Positions 1 through 8,846 of a DNA stretch of 64,000 bases are shown in pieces. The position numbers were made by a program, and so were the translations under genes. Below the pieces are notes generated by a model. It ran no database searches. It was not told where the DNA came from and saw only the letters and a program-made list of their open reading frames with translations. This DNA is from Scytonema hofmannii PCC 7110 (GTDB lineage Bacteria; Cyanobacteriota; Cyanobacteriia; Cyanobacteriales; Nostocaceae): the NCBI RefSeq assembly GCF_000346485.2, contig NZ_KQ976354.1, positions 9,878,341-9,942,340 of the forward strand, written 5' to 3'. Every line of letters begins with the position of its first letter. Position 1 is the first letter of the stretch.

Positions 1-1
1 C

Positions 2-673
2 GATTTGATTTCCAGTAAACAGCAAAGAGAAATTAGCGATCGCTTAGCCAGTTGGGGCTACGAACCACTCTTTGTTAGTGTAAATAAAAGTATAAATCTT
101 AACCAGATAGCGACTAGTCTTCAAGAAAAAATTACCGTTATAGCCGGACCATCAGGCGTTGGAAAGTCCAGCCTGATCAACGCATTAATTCCCAACGCCA
201 ATTTACGAGTAGGCGAAATTTCCGGTAAACTGGCAAGAGGTCGCCATACCACCCGTCATGTAGAATTATTTGAATTGCCTGGTGGTGGTTTGCTTGCGGA
301 TACTCCAGGTTTTAATCAACCCGATCTTGATATTTCCCCTGAAGAATTAGCAACTTTATTCCCAGAAGCAAGGCAGAGACTAGCGGTAGAGAGTTGCCGT
401 TTTAGTGATTGCTTGCATAAGGACGAACCGGAATGCGTTGTGCGTGGAGATTGGGAAAGATACCAGCACTACTTGGATTTTTTAGAAGAAGTCATTGAGC
501 GCCAAACACATCTCCATCAACAAGCAGACCCCGAATCCACTGTAAAAATGAAAACTAAAGGAAAGGGGCAGACTAAGTACGAGCCAAAGCTAGAATCTAA
601 AAAGTACCGTCGCATTTCTCGGAAAACTCAATTGCAGGAGTTGCAGCAGTTGTATCAAGAAACTGACGAGTAA
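2..673 (+). CDS. rsgA: Small ribosomal subunit biogenesis GTPase RsgA, 5' end outside the window
   Basis: RsgA (YjeQ) is the circularly permuted GTPase that monitors late 30S subunit maturation. The frame is open at the window edge, so the OB-fold is upstream; the first visible codons (D-L-I) look like the end of the NKxDL G4 loop, and the TTG at base 5 is not a true start. Visible motifs are the P-loop GPSGVGKSS near residues 48-56, DTPG near residue 100, and a zinc site of the exact form C-x4-C-x-H-x5-C (C RFSD C L H KDEPE C), diagnostic of RsgA. The tail is rich in Lys and Arg. A gap of about 215 bases separates it from the Uma2 cluster. Confidence 0.93.
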   Translation, partial: DLISSKQQREISDRLASWGYEPLFVSVNKSINLNQIATSLQEKITVIAGPSGVGKSSLINALIPNANLRVGEISGKLARGRHTTRHVELFELPGGGLLADTPGFNQPDLDISPEELATLFPEARQRLAVESCRFSDCLHKDEPECVVRGDWERYQHYLDFLEEVIERQTHLHQQADPESTVKMKTKGKGQTKYEPKLESKKYRRISRKTQLQELQQLYQETDE

Positions 674-888
674 GGAATCTTCGGTTGTTCGGTAAATCGA
701 CTTTTGCAGCTAAGCGATCGCGAAGCGCAAGCTGTACCCAGCTTATCGCGCCTGCAGCAAGCGGCTTTACAAAAGCATTCTTTATGACTCTTGAAAACTC
801 TCGCATTTGGTGCAGTTGTCGTGTGACACAACCGACAAGCAGGTGAACCACGATAGCATAGACTTAGACGCAACCAGAACCTTTTCCT

Positions 889-1671
889 ATGTCTCAAATT
901 CTTGCCACCACCTCTACCGTACAAGACGTTACTCAAGGTATAATTTTTCCACCTGGTGACCTTTATAGTGACGAACCTCCCTTGGAAAGCGATCTGCACC
1001 GCGAACAAATTGAATTGCTTGTCCGCCTGATAAAGTGGCATTGGCGAGAACGTCAGGATTTTTATGCCACAGGTAACCTGACCGTATACTTCAGCCCCAA
1101 TCAAAAAAAGTCGGAAGATTTTAGAGGACCGGATTTTTTGGTGGTTTTAGATACAGAAAAGAAAGATCGCAAAAGTTGGGTGGTGTGGCAAGAAGACGGT
1201 AAATATCCCAACATCATCGTAGAGCTATTATCAGATTCAACTGCATCTGTCGATCGCGGTCTGAAAAAGCAAATCTACCAAAACACATTTCGGACTCCTG
1301 ATTACTTCTGGTTTGACCCAGTGAGTCTGGAATTTCAGGGATTTCACATCCTAGATGGAGAGTATCACGAGCTGATACCGACTCCAGAGGGTTGGTTGTG
1401 GAGCCAGCAGTTAGGGCTGTATTTGGGAGTGGTTGAGCGGAAATTGCGCTTTTTTACGCCGGATGGACAGCTAGTACTTTTACCAGAAGAGGAAGCAAAT
1501 CAACAATTACAACAGACAAACCAACAATTACAACAGACAAACCAACAATTACAACAGACAAACCAACAATTACAACAGACAAACCAACAACTGGAGCAGG
1601 AACGGCAAAAAGCTGAAAAATTAGCAGAACGGTTGCGAGCCGCAGGAATTGACCCAAATGAACTGGTGTAA
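889..1671 (+). CDS. Uma2-family putative nuclease, tandem copy 1
   Basis: This is a 260-residue Uma2-family protein (PD-(D/E)XK-like fold, greatly expanded in cyanobacteria, cellular role unknown). The core spans about residues 30-195, with the GPDF motif near residues 79-82 and VELLSDST near 107-114 forming the presumed metal site. The C-terminus is a coiled coil built from four copies of a seven-residue unit QQLQQTN, then a conserved end with ERLRAAGIDPNELV. ATG 889 is used because the other two copies start at the same point. No clear Shine-Dalgarno sequence precedes it. It is the longest member of the triplicated cluster. Confidence 0.88.
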   Translation: MSQILATTSTVQDVTQGIIFPPGDLYSDEPPLESDLHREQIELLVRLIKWHWRERQDFYATGNLTVYFSPNQKKSEDFRGPDFLVVLDTEKKDRKSWVVWQEDGKYPNIIVELLSDSTASVDRGLKKQIYQNTFRTPDYFWFDPVSLEFQGFHILDGEYHELIPTPEGWLWSQQLGLYLGVVERKLRFFTPDGQLVLLPEEEANQQLQQTNQQLQQTNQQLQQTNQQLQQTNQQLEQERQKAEKLAERLRAAGIDPNELV

Positions 1672-1788
1672 AACGCGTTCTTTATGACTCTTGAACACTC
1701 TCGCATTTGGTGCAGTTGTCGTGTGACACAACCGACAAGCAGGTGAACCACGATAGCATAGACTTAGACGCAACCAGAACCTTTTCCT

Positions 1789-2529
1789 ATGTCTCAGACT
1801 CTTGCCACCACCTCTACCGTACAAGACGTTACTCAAGGTATAATTTTTCCACCTGGTGACCTTTATAGTGACGAACCTCCCTTGGAAAGCGATCTGCACC
1901 GCGAACAAATTGAATTGCTTGTCCGCCTGATAAAGTGGCATTGGCGAGAACGTCAGGATTTTTATGCCACAGGTAACCTGACCGTATACTTCAGCCCCAA
2001 TCAAAAAAAGTCGGAAGATTTTAGAGGACCGGATTTTTTGGTGGTTTTAGATACAGAAAAGAAAGATCGCAAAAGTTGGGTGGTGTGGCAAGAAGACGGT
2101 AAATATCCCAACATCATCGTAGAGCTATTATCAGATTCAACTGCATCTGTCGATCGCGGTCTGAAAAAGCAAATCTACCAAAACACATTTCGGACTCCTG
2201 ATTACTTCTGGTTTGACCCAGTGAGTCTGGAATTTCAGGGATTTCACATCCTAGATGGAGAGTATCACGAGCTGATACCGACTCCAGAGGGTTGGTTGTG
2301 GAGCCAGCAGTTAGGGCTGTATTTGGGAGTGGTTGAGCGGAAATTGCGCTTTTTTACGCCGGATGGACAGCTAGTACTTTTACCAGAAGAGGAAGCAAAT
2401 CAACAATTACAACAGACAAACCAACAATTACAACAGACAAACCAACAACTGGAGCAGGAACGGCAAAAAGCTGAAAAATTAGCAGAACGGTTGCGAGCCG
2501 CAGGAATTGACCCAAATGAACTGGTGTAA
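1789..2529 (+). CDS. Uma2-family putative nuclease, tandem copy 2
   Basis: This 246-residue copy is almost identical to copy 1 over the whole catalytic core; its second codons read ACT instead of ATT. It carries only two QQLQQTN heptads in the C-terminal coiled coil, which accounts exactly for the 14-residue difference. The upstream 115 bases repeat the leader of copy 1, so each gene probably carries the same promoter or untranslated region. Near identity at synonymous sites points to very recent duplication or ongoing gene conversion with copy 1. Function beyond family membership is unknown. Confidence 0.88.
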   Translation: MSQTLATTSTVQDVTQGIIFPPGDLYSDEPPLESDLHREQIELLVRLIKWHWRERQDFYATGNLTVYFSPNQKKSEDFRGPDFLVVLDTEKKDRKSWVVWQEDGKYPNIIVELLSDSTASVDRGLKKQIYQNTFRTPDYFWFDPVSLEFQGFHILDGEYHELIPTPEGWLWSQQLGLYLGVVERKLRFFTPDGQLVLLPEEEANQQLQQTNQQLQQTNQQLEQERQKAEKLAERLRAAGIDPNELV

Positions 2530-2646
2530 AACGCGTTCTTTATGACTCTTGAACACTCTCGCATTTGGTGCAGTTGTCGTGTGACACAACCGACAAGCAG
2601 GTGAACCACGATAGCATAGACTTAGACGCAACCAGAACCTTTTCCT

Positions 2647-3345
2647 ATGTCTCAGACTCTTGCCACCACCTCTACCGTACAAGACGTTACTCAAGGTATA
2701 ATTTTTCCACCTGGTGACCTTTATAGTGACGAACCTCCCTTGGAAAGCGATCTGCACCGCGAACAAATTGAATTGCTTGTCCGCCTGATAAAGTGGCATT
2801 GGCGAGAACGTCAGGATTTTTATGCCACAGGTAACCTGACTGTATATTTCAGTCCAAATCAAAAAAAGTCGGAAGATTTTAGAGGACCGGATTTTTTGGT
2901 GGTTTTAGACACAGAAAAGAAAGACCGCAAAAGTTGGGTGGTGTGGCAAGAAGACGGTAAATATCCCAACATCATCATCGAGCTATTATCAGATTCAACT
3001 GCATCTGTCGATCGAGGTTTGAAAAAGCAAATATACCAAAACACATTTCGGACTCCTGATTACTTCTGGTTTGACCCAGTGAGTCTGGAATTTCAGGGAT
3101 TTCACATACTAGATGGGGAGTATCACGAGCTGATACCGACTCCAGAAGGTTGGTTGTGGAGTCAGCAGTTAGGGCTGTATTTGGGAGTGGTTGAGCGGAA
3201 ATTGCGCTTTTGGACACCGGATGGACAGCTAGTACTTCTACCAGAAGAGGAAGCAAATCAACAACTAGAGCAGGAACGGCAAAAAGCTGAAAGATTAGCA
3301 GAACGATTGCGAGCTGCAGGAATTGACCCAGATGAACTTATGTAA
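2647..3345 (+). CDS. Uma2-family putative nuclease, tandem copy 3
   Basis: This 232-residue copy has no QQLQQTN heptad: the core runs straight into NQQLEQERQKAERLAERL. It differs from copies 1 and 2 by scattered changes, mostly synonymous, plus a few substitutions such as VEL to IEL in the catalytic segment, R for K in the coil and a different last residue (M). The core motifs are intact, so it may well be functional. It is the oldest-looking of the three copies and may approximate the ancestral gene from which the heptad-bearing copies arose. A different Uma2 subfamily gene follows 52 bases later. Confidence 0.88.
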   Translation: MSQTLATTSTVQDVTQGIIFPPGDLYSDEPPLESDLHREQIELLVRLIKWHWRERQDFYATGNLTVYFSPNQKKSEDFRGPDFLVVLDTEKKDRKSWVVWQEDGKYPNIIIELLSDSTASVDRGLKKQIYQNTFRTPDYFWFDPVSLEFQGFHILDGEYHELIPTPEGWLWSQQLGLYLGVVERKLRFWTPDGQLVLLPEEEANQQLEQERQKAERLAERLRAAGIDPDELM

Positions 3346-3397
3346 AATATGATTTTTCCTAGCTAGCCCAAACTACACGTGGCAGAGTGGAGCAACT

Positions 3398-3967
3398 ATG
3401 AGCCAAATAATCACTGATAAAATACGCTGGACAACATCTGATTTAGAATTATTAGCGGTTGATGAGTGGAAGCGCTATGAAATTATTGATGGAGAATTAT
3501 TTGTGACTAGAGCACCTCACTGGCAGCATCAAGGAGCGGCAGGTAACATTTACCTGGAGTTACAAATTTGGTCTCGAACTAGTGGATTGGGCGAAACTCG
3601 CCAAACTCCCGGCGTAATTTTTACAGATGCTGATAACGTTATTCCCGACGTGGTTTGGATCTCCAATGAGCGCTTATCCCAATTACTGGATGAAGAGGGG
3701 CATTTGACTGGAGCACCAGAATTGATTGTAGAGGTTCTTTCACCGGGAGTTACGAATGAGCGTAGAGATCGAGAAGCTAAATTAAAGCTGTACTCGTTAA
3801 AAGGAGTGCAGGAATATTGGATTGCAGATTGGCGGTTACAACAGATAGAGATATACCGTAGAGACGCGGCTCAACTGAGACTGATAGCAACTTTGCTACC
3901 AAATGACGAAATTACTTCTCCACTATTGCCCGGTTTTAGCGCTCAAGTTCAGCGCTTTTTTGCTTAA
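3398..3967 (+). CDS. Uma2-family putative nuclease, second subfamily
   Basis: This 189-residue protein is Uma2 but not a member of the triplicated group; it is the compact form without a coiled-coil tail. It shows the usual order: a WKRYEIIDGELF opening (about residues 24-36), PDVVW near residue 83, VEVLSP near residues 110-115, then a YWIADW strand near residues 138-143. A GGAG sequence six bases before ATG 3398 supports the start. It is collinear with the cluster upstream but separated from copy 3 by a 52-base gap, so cotranscription is possible but not shown. The biological role is unknown. Confidence 0.9.
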   Translation: MSQIITDKIRWTTSDLELLAVDEWKRYEIIDGELFVTRAPHWQHQGAAGNIYLELQIWSRTSGLGETRQTPGVIFTDADNVIPDVVWISNERLSQLLDEEGHLTGAPELIVEVLSPGVTNERRDREAKLKLYSLKGVQEYWIADWRLQQIEIYRRDAAQLRLIATLLPNDEITSPLLPGFSAQVQRFFA

Positions 3968-3995
3968 TTATATAACTATTTTGAAGTATAAGAAT

Positions 3996-4061
3996 TAACT
4001 GGTCACTGGTCACTGGTCACTGGTCACTGTTCACTGGTCACTGTTCACTGGTCGCTGTCAC
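3996..4061. repeat. Heptanucleotide tandem repeat (ggtcact type)
   Basis: About nine degenerate copies of the heptamer ggtcact/gttcact follow the Uma2 gene and precede the GH57 gene. The complementary form (agtgacc) occurs at 14347-14378 and 34286-34338. Such short tandemly repeated sequences are characteristic of heterocystous cyanobacterial intergenic DNA. Confidence 0.9.
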
Positions 4062-4159
4062 AGGAAAAACGGATACGATCCCCAGAAAGTCTTAAAATAC
4101 TCTTAAATCTTCCAAATCGCCAACCTTCAATCTACACGTACCACCTCGGAACTATTATT

Positions 4160-5752
4160 ATGGCTATCGGCTACGTTGCGCTCGTACTTCATGCACATCT
4201 GCCCTTCGTTCGTCACCCAGAAAGTGACTATGTGTTGGAAGAAGAATGGCTCTATGAAGCCATTACGGAAACTTATGTACCCTTGCTGAGAGTATTTGAA
4301 GGCTTAAAGCGAGATGGCGTTGACTTTAAAATCACGATGAGCATGACACCACCGCTTGTGTCAATGCTACGCGATCCTCTACTCCAAGAACGGTACGACG
4401 ACCACTTAGCTAAACTAGAAGAACTTATAGAACTAGAAATCGAACATAATGCACATAACGGTCATATTCGTTATTTAGGCGAACATTATGCCAGTGAATT
4501 TAAGGCGACACGAGAAGTTTGGGAACGCTATAAGGGGGACTTGGTAACAGCTTTTAAGCAGTTCCAAGATACAAATAACTTAGAAATTATTACCTGTGGT
4601 GCAACTCACGGCTACCTACCACTGATGAAAATGTACCCGCAAGCTGTGTGGGCGCAAATTAAGGTAGCTTGCGAACACTACGAGGAAAATTTTGGACGCC
4701 CCCCTAAAGGTATTTGGTTACCAGAGTGCGCTTATTATGAAGGTGTAGATCGGATGTTAGCCGATTCAGGGTTGCGCTACTTCCTCACTGATGGACATGG
4801 CATTCTTTATGCCCGTCCTCGCCCTCGATTTGGTACTTATGCCCCAATTTTTACAGAAACTGGTGTTGCTGCTTTTGGTCGAGACCATGAGTCTTCTCAA
4901 CAAGTTTGGTCTTCTGAAGTGGGTTATCCTGGTGCAGCAGAATATCGCGAGTTTTACAAAGACTTGGGTTGGGAGGCAGAATATGAGTATATCAAACCTT
5001 TCATTATGCCTAACGGTCAGCGTAAAAATACGGGTATTAAATATCATAAAATTACTGGTCGCGGTTTAGGACTGGGAGATAAAGCTCTCTACGATCCATA
5101 CTGGGCAAGGGAAAAAGCTGCAGAACACGCTGCTAATTTTATGTACAATCGAGAGCAACAAGCAGCTCATCTCTATGGTATAATGCAGCGCCCTCCAGTT
5201 ATTGTTTCTCCCTACGATGCAGAATTATTTGGGCATTGGTGGTATGAAGGACCCTGGTTTATTGATTACCTCTTCCGTAAGTCCTGGTTTGACCAACAGA
5301 CTTACGCAATGACTCACTTAGCGGATTATTTAAAGGCACATCCTACCCAGCAAGTTTGCCGTCCCTCTCAGTCCAGTTGGGGTTACAAAGGATTCCACGA
5401 GTATTGGTTGAATGAGACGAATACTTGGATTTACCCCCATTTGCACAAAGCTGCTGAACGGATGATTGAAATATCATATCGGGAACCAGAAGATGAGTTG
5501 GAATGGAGAGCGTTAAATCAAGCTGCACGAGAACTGCTATTGGCACAATCCTCAGACTGGGCGTTTATTATGCGGACGGGAACAATGGTACCCTATGCAG
5601 TACGACGGACGCGATCGCACCTCATGCGTTTTAACAAGCTTTACGAAGACGTTAAAATCGGCAAAGTTGACAGCGGTTGGTTGGAAAAAGTTGAGTTGAT
5701 GGATAATATTTTCCCCAGTATCAACTACCGCGTTTACCGTCCTTTGTCATAG
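4160..5752 (+). CDS. Glycoside hydrolase family 57 protein, 1,4-alpha-glucan branching type
   Basis: This 530-residue protein matches the GH57 branching-enzyme-like group (DUF1957), which forms alpha-1,6 branches in glycogen-type glucans. The N-terminal HAHLPFVRHPE opening is the family signature. The presumed nucleophile is Glu189 in WLPEC and the presumed acid/base is Asp353 in SPYDAELFGHWW; both contexts are intact. Length agrees with bacterial members of about 520-530 residues, and the ATG at 4160 gives the expected N-terminus. No other glycogen genes lie nearby, so genomic context adds nothing. Some GH57 members of this group have weak or unproven branching activity, so the exact reaction is an inference. 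Confidence 0.9.
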   Translation: MAIGYVALVLHAHLPFVRHPESDYVLEEEWLYEAITETYVPLLRVFEGLKRDGVDFKITMSMTPPLVSMLRDPLLQERYDDHLAKLEELIELEIEHNAHNGHIRYLGEHYASEFKATREVWERYKGDLVTAFKQFQDTNNLEIITCGATHGYLPLMKMYPQAVWAQIKVACEHYEENFGRPPKGIWLPECAYYEGVDRMLADSGLRYFLTDGHGILYARPRPRFGTYAPIFTETGVAAFGRDHESSQQVWSSEVGYPGAAEYREFYKDLGWEAEYEYIKPFIMPNGQRKNTGIKYHKITGRGLGLGDKALYDPYWAREKAAEHAANFMYNREQQAAHLYGIMQRPPVIVSPYDAELFGHWWYEGPWFIDYLFRKSWFDQQTYAMTHLADYLKAHPTQQVCRPSQSSWGYKGFHEYWLNETNTWIYPHLHKAAERMIEISYREPEDELEWRALNQAARELLLAQSSDWAFIMRTGTMVPYAVRRTRSHLMRFNKLYEDVKIGKVDSGWLEKVELMDNIFPSINYRVYRPLS

Positions 5753-5762
5753 TCTGAAAGTA

Positions 5763-5783
5763 GGGTGGGCTAAAGCCCACCAA
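5763..5783. terminator. Short hairpin downstream of the GH57 gene
   Basis: The sequence ggtgggct-aa-agcccacc forms an eight-base-pair stem just after the GH57 stop codon. There is no T-run, so it may stabilise the 3' end rather than terminate by itself. It is also a common cyanobacterial dispersed motif. Confidence 0.4.
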
Positions 5784-5863
5784 TGTATAAGGAGTAAGGT
5801 GAACAACGCCCATTAGCTAAAGACGCGTTGCCCGATAAGCAAGGTACGGGCTTCCGCACTCTG

Positions 5864-5899
5864 CAAAACAAAAATCCCTCGCTAAGCAAGGCGAGGGAT
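5864..5899 (-). terminator. Rho-independent terminator of the minus-strand Uma2 gene
   Basis: A perfect seven-base-pair stem, ccctcgc / gcgaggg (5876-5882 with 5891-5897), has an eight-base loop. Read on the minus strand it is followed by a T-rich tract (atttttgtttt). It sits 20 bases beyond the stop codon of the Uma2 gene at 5918-6646. Confidence 0.75.
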
Positions 5900-5917
5900 A
5901 ATGTTCTCAAGTGATAA

Positions 5918-6646
5918 TTAGATACTGTCGGGGTCAATGTTTAATTCGCGGAGTTTAGCGGCTAAGCGCTGTGCTTTTTGTTCAGCTGCTTGTTGTGCTT
6001 GTTCAGCTGCTTGTTGTGCTTGTTCAGCTGCTTGTTGTGCAGAGGCTTGTTCTTCAAAACTTAAAAGTGTTTGACTTTTTGCTGGATCGTAAAAGCGCAT
6101 TTCGCCTTCTTTGAGTCGCAACTCTAAACCTAAGACTTCACTTGATAACGATACTGTACCATCTGCTAAGGTAGTGGTGACAACTGGGAGATAATTGCCA
6201 TCTACTAGCCGTAAACCCTGAAGTGGAGGGTTGAGATAATCCCCTGTAGGGTCATATTGATAATATTCCCGTACTCCTAAAAAGGCGTAAATTCCTTTTT
6301 TTGCACCTTGGTCTTTGCTACGAGTGGTTTTTGAGGTAATTTCTAGCACAAAATCGGGCATTTTCCCATTTTCTTCCCAAGTTTTGTAACTGCGGCGTTG
6401 ACGATTTTCTACACCAAAAATCACAAAGACATCGGGTGCGACAACTGATTCCGGAACTCCTTGTTCGTAGTAAATAAATAAATTGCCAGAAACATAAACA
6501 TCAGGACGGTTTTGGAAATAAGTTCCCAGTACTTTTACTGAGTATAAAAGATATTCACGTGTTTGGTCGCTCTCAGCCATCGGCTTTCCGTCCTCATCTG
6601 GATATTCAATTGGAGTCATCGGGATGTATTCAACAGAGACTACCAT
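5918..6646 (-). CDS. Uma2-family putative nuclease with heptad-repeat tail
   Basis: This 242-residue Uma2 protein has the core motifs APDVFVIFG (about residues 76-84) and PDFVLEITSKTT (about 97-108), then a YYQYDP strand. The C-terminus contains three copies of QQAAEQA, a tandem heptad coiled coil comparable in architecture, though not in sequence, to the QQLQQTN repeats of the triplicated genes. The last residues (LRELNIDPDSI) resemble their LRAAGIDPNEL ending, so both belong to the coiled-coil Uma2 class. It is transcribed toward the GH57 gene and ends at a good terminator. Role unknown. Confidence 0.88.
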   Translation of the reverse strand: MVVSVEYIPMTPIEYPDEDGKPMAESDQTREYLLYSVKVLGTYFQNRPDVYVSGNLFIYYEQGVPESVVAPDVFVIFGVENRQRRSYKTWEENGKMPDFVLEITSKTTRSKDQGAKKGIYAFLGVREYYQYDPTGDYLNPPLQGLRLVDGNYLPVVTTTLADGTVSLSSEVLGLELRLKEGEMRFYDPAKSQTLLSFEEQASAQQAAEQAQQAAEQAQQAAEQKAQRLAAKLRELNIDPDSI

Positions 6647-6723
6647 TTGTCATTCCTCCAATGTTTGATGTTTTGAATAAATTTATTTTTAGATATTTCC
6701 ATAATATTCATTTATAGAAACAC

Positions 6724-8556
6724 CTATTGCACAGCTTTGAGTGTCGCGATCGCCTGACGTAGAGATTGAATATTTTGCTCAAACGTAAAGGTTGTTTCCT
6801 GAAGTTCTGCTTCTTCAAGAGCTACTAATGCCGCCTGCAAGTCTGGTAGATTGATGGTGCATAAATGCTGTTGTAAACTTTGAGCTATGAAGTCTAAAGC
6901 ATAAGCAACACTCGATCGAACATTATCATCTTGGTCTTTCAAAGCTGAAATGAGGGCGGGTATAGCAACTTTAGCATCAGGTCCTATTTTCTGTAGAGCA
7001 CGAGCTGCAAAGCTACGAACCTCTTCATCTTCTTCCTTTAAAGCGTCAATTAGGGCTGGTATAGCAACTTTGGCTTGTGAACCGAGTTGTGCTAGAGCAT
7101 TAGCAGCAGATGAGCGATAGAAACTTTCCCGATCCTGAAGAGTTGCAATCAGGATAGGAATTGTGTCTTGAACGGGTGAACCTATACTGATTAACGCTGA
7201 TGCAGCCTTGTATCGAACATCCCCATCCACATCTTTAAGAGCAGAAGTCAGAGCCGGAATTGCTGCTTGGGCATTACCAAAATTTGCCAAAGCATCAGCA
7301 GCAGAAGCGCGAACTAAGTCAACCTCATCTTGAAGAGCAGCAATCAGCGGTTGAATAGCTTGAGTTTCCTTGATGAATCCCAAAGCATAAGCTGCACCAT
7401 AGCGAACTTGCCACTCCCGATCTTTAAGGGCTACGATTAAGTCAGGCACAGCAGCTTTGGCATTTGTTTGCATATAACCCAATGCCCAAATAGTACCTCT
7501 ACGAATTGCCAAGTCTTCGTTGTTGTTGAGAGCATCAACTAGGTTAGGGACTGCATCCGAGCCGATTTGTGCTAAAGAAAAGGCAACAGCATTGCGAACA
7601 TTCTCTTCTTTGTCTGCAAGAGCTGCAATTAGGGAGGGGACTGCAGCTAGTGCTTTTGAACCAATTCTTCCTAATGCCATAGCAGATGGGCGGCGAACAT
7701 TCTCTTCAAAGTCTGTCAAGGCTGCAATGAGAGCAGGTACAGCAGCAACAGCATCAATTATGTTACACGATTCAATAAAAGGTCGCCAAGATGCATAAGG
7801 CTCCGGACGCATACAAGCTAAGATATGAGCAGCACGGCTCTTGAGATTGCTATCTTGGTCTTCTAGCGCTTGGATGAGAGCAGGTACAGCACTTGAACCA
7901 ATTCTCCCTAAAGCATCAGCCGCAGCACGGCGAAGATTTATGTTATTATTGCCAAAGGCTAGCATCAACGCGGGTACAGCAGATGATGCTTCTGTACCTA
8001 TTAAACCTAAGGAATAAGCACTGCTACAGCAAACCCCTTCATCTTCATCGTTAAGAGCTGCAATCAAGGCAGGAACGACAGATGCGGCTTTTATGCCCAT
8101 ATTACCTAAAGCTTGAACAGCTTTGATCCGAATTTTATTGTCGCTGTCGTTCAAAGCAGTCATTAGTATCGGGACGACTGCATCCGCTTCGGAATTAAAA
8201 TTACCTAGCGCTTCAACAGCAATTGCTCGAACATCTCTATCTTCGTCCTGAAGCACTGCAATTAGCGCAGGTACAACTTCTTGACTAGCAAAATCCATAC
8301 TTCCCAAACCCCAAACAGCGTTGGTGCGAACCCACTTATCGTTATCTTTGAGGGTGACAATCAGTGCTGCAACAATTTCTGGAAATTGTAGATGGATTCT
8401 TGCTAAAGCATTAGCAGCACCCCTACGAATATTCGTATTATTGTTCTTCAGGGCAGCAATCAGAGGAGAAACTGCTGATGCTCGACATCGAATAATCTCT
8501 TCTATAGCAGCTTCTTGTTCTTCAGGATTCTTAAGCTTTTGAATATATGCTTCCAT
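6724..8556 (-). CDS. HEAT-repeat protein
   Basis: This 610-residue protein is built almost entirely of HEAT or PBS-lyase-like repeats of about 31-37 residues. Each has the pattern AVPALIAAL-(D/N)xxxxVRxxAAxALGxIG, giving roughly fifteen units from residue 15 to 540. The family covers phycobilisome lyases such as CpcE and CpcF as well as many unrelated scaffold proteins. No phycobiliprotein genes are nearby, so a lyase role is not supported here. There is no signal peptide or membrane segment. A non-repeat helical tail closes the protein. It most likely provides a protein-binding solenoid. Confidence 0.88.
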   Translation of the reverse strand: MEAYIQKLKNPEEQEAAIEEIIRCRASAVSPLIAALKNNNTNIRRGAANALARIHLQFPEIVAALIVTLKDNDKWVRTNAVWGLGSMDFASQEVVPALIAVLQDEDRDVRAIAVEALGNFNSEADAVVPILMTALNDSDNKIRIKAVQALGNMGIKAASVVPALIAALNDEDEGVCCSSAYSLGLIGTEASSAVPALMLAFGNNNINLRRAAADALGRIGSSAVPALIQALEDQDSNLKSRAAHILACMRPEPYASWRPFIESCNIIDAVAAVPALIAALTDFEENVRRPSAMALGRIGSKALAAVPSLIAALADKEENVRNAVAFSLAQIGSDAVPNLVDALNNNEDLAIRRGTIWALGYMQTNAKAAVPDLIVALKDREWQVRYGAAYALGFIKETQAIQPLIAALQDEVDLVRASAADALANFGNAQAAIPALTSALKDVDGDVRYKAASALISIGSPVQDTIPILIATLQDRESFYRSSAANALAQLGSQAKVAIPALIDALKEEDEEVRSFAARALQKIGPDAKVAIPALISALKDQDDNVRSSVAYALDFIAQSLQQHLCTINLPDLQAALVALEEAELQETTFTFEQNIQSLRQAIATLKAVQ

Positions 8557-8650
8557 TGCTGGCTGTATGTATTGTGTTGCTAATATTTTGCCAGGAAAAA
8601 GCTATATTAAGAGGCAATACTGCGTAGGTTTTGCGTAAAAATTTAAAAAT

Positions 8651-8756
8651 ACGTAGGTTGGGTTGAGGAACGAAACCCGACATTTACAGGCATTTGTTGA
8701 GTTTCTCTAAGGGGAAAGCCCAACCCACAAAAATTCGAGAGACCTTGTAGTATTGG
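8651..8756. repeat. Dispersed repeat, copy A (gtaggttgggttgagg family)
   Basis: A 105-base element begins cgtaggttgggttgaggaac and ends near ccttgtagtattgg. It has inverted gttgggtt / aacccaac segments. A full second copy lies at 50936-51039, and short copies lie at 12017-12047 (inverted) and 62669-62700. It lies between the HEAT gene and the next minus-strand gene. Confidence 0.85.
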
Positions 8757-8846
8757 ATTAAGAGGATGTTTTAACGGTCTCGATAGCGCGAATGAAAATA
8801 GGTATTGGTTGTTCCTCTCATCATGGATTAGTTTCTATGGTATCGC

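Larger units (their letters stand above)
774..3345 (+). repeat. Tandem triplication of a Uma2 gene with its leader
   Basis: Three direct copies of a unit made of a 115-base leader plus one Uma2 coding region lie head to tail, beginning near 774, 1674 and 2532. The leaders are nearly identical. The coding regions differ mainly in the number of a 21-base repeat near the 3' end: four in copy 1, two in copy 2, none in copy 3. Copies 1 and 2 are almost identical throughout. Copy 3 shows scattered, mostly synonymous differences after about base 2840. This suggests recent duplication or gene conversion plus slippage in the 21-base repeat. Confidence 0.95.

Noticed and set aside
655-2862. Repeated minus-strand frames of 127-149 codons opposite the Uma2 copies
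   Set aside because: They recur only because the DNA is triplicated; they overlap the certain Uma2 genes antisense and are low-complexity where they cross the heptad repeats.
6724-8556. HEAT-repeat protein as a phycobilisome lyase (CpcE/CpcF type)
   Set aside because: HEAT repeats alone are not specific, and no phycobiliprotein or linker genes are near.
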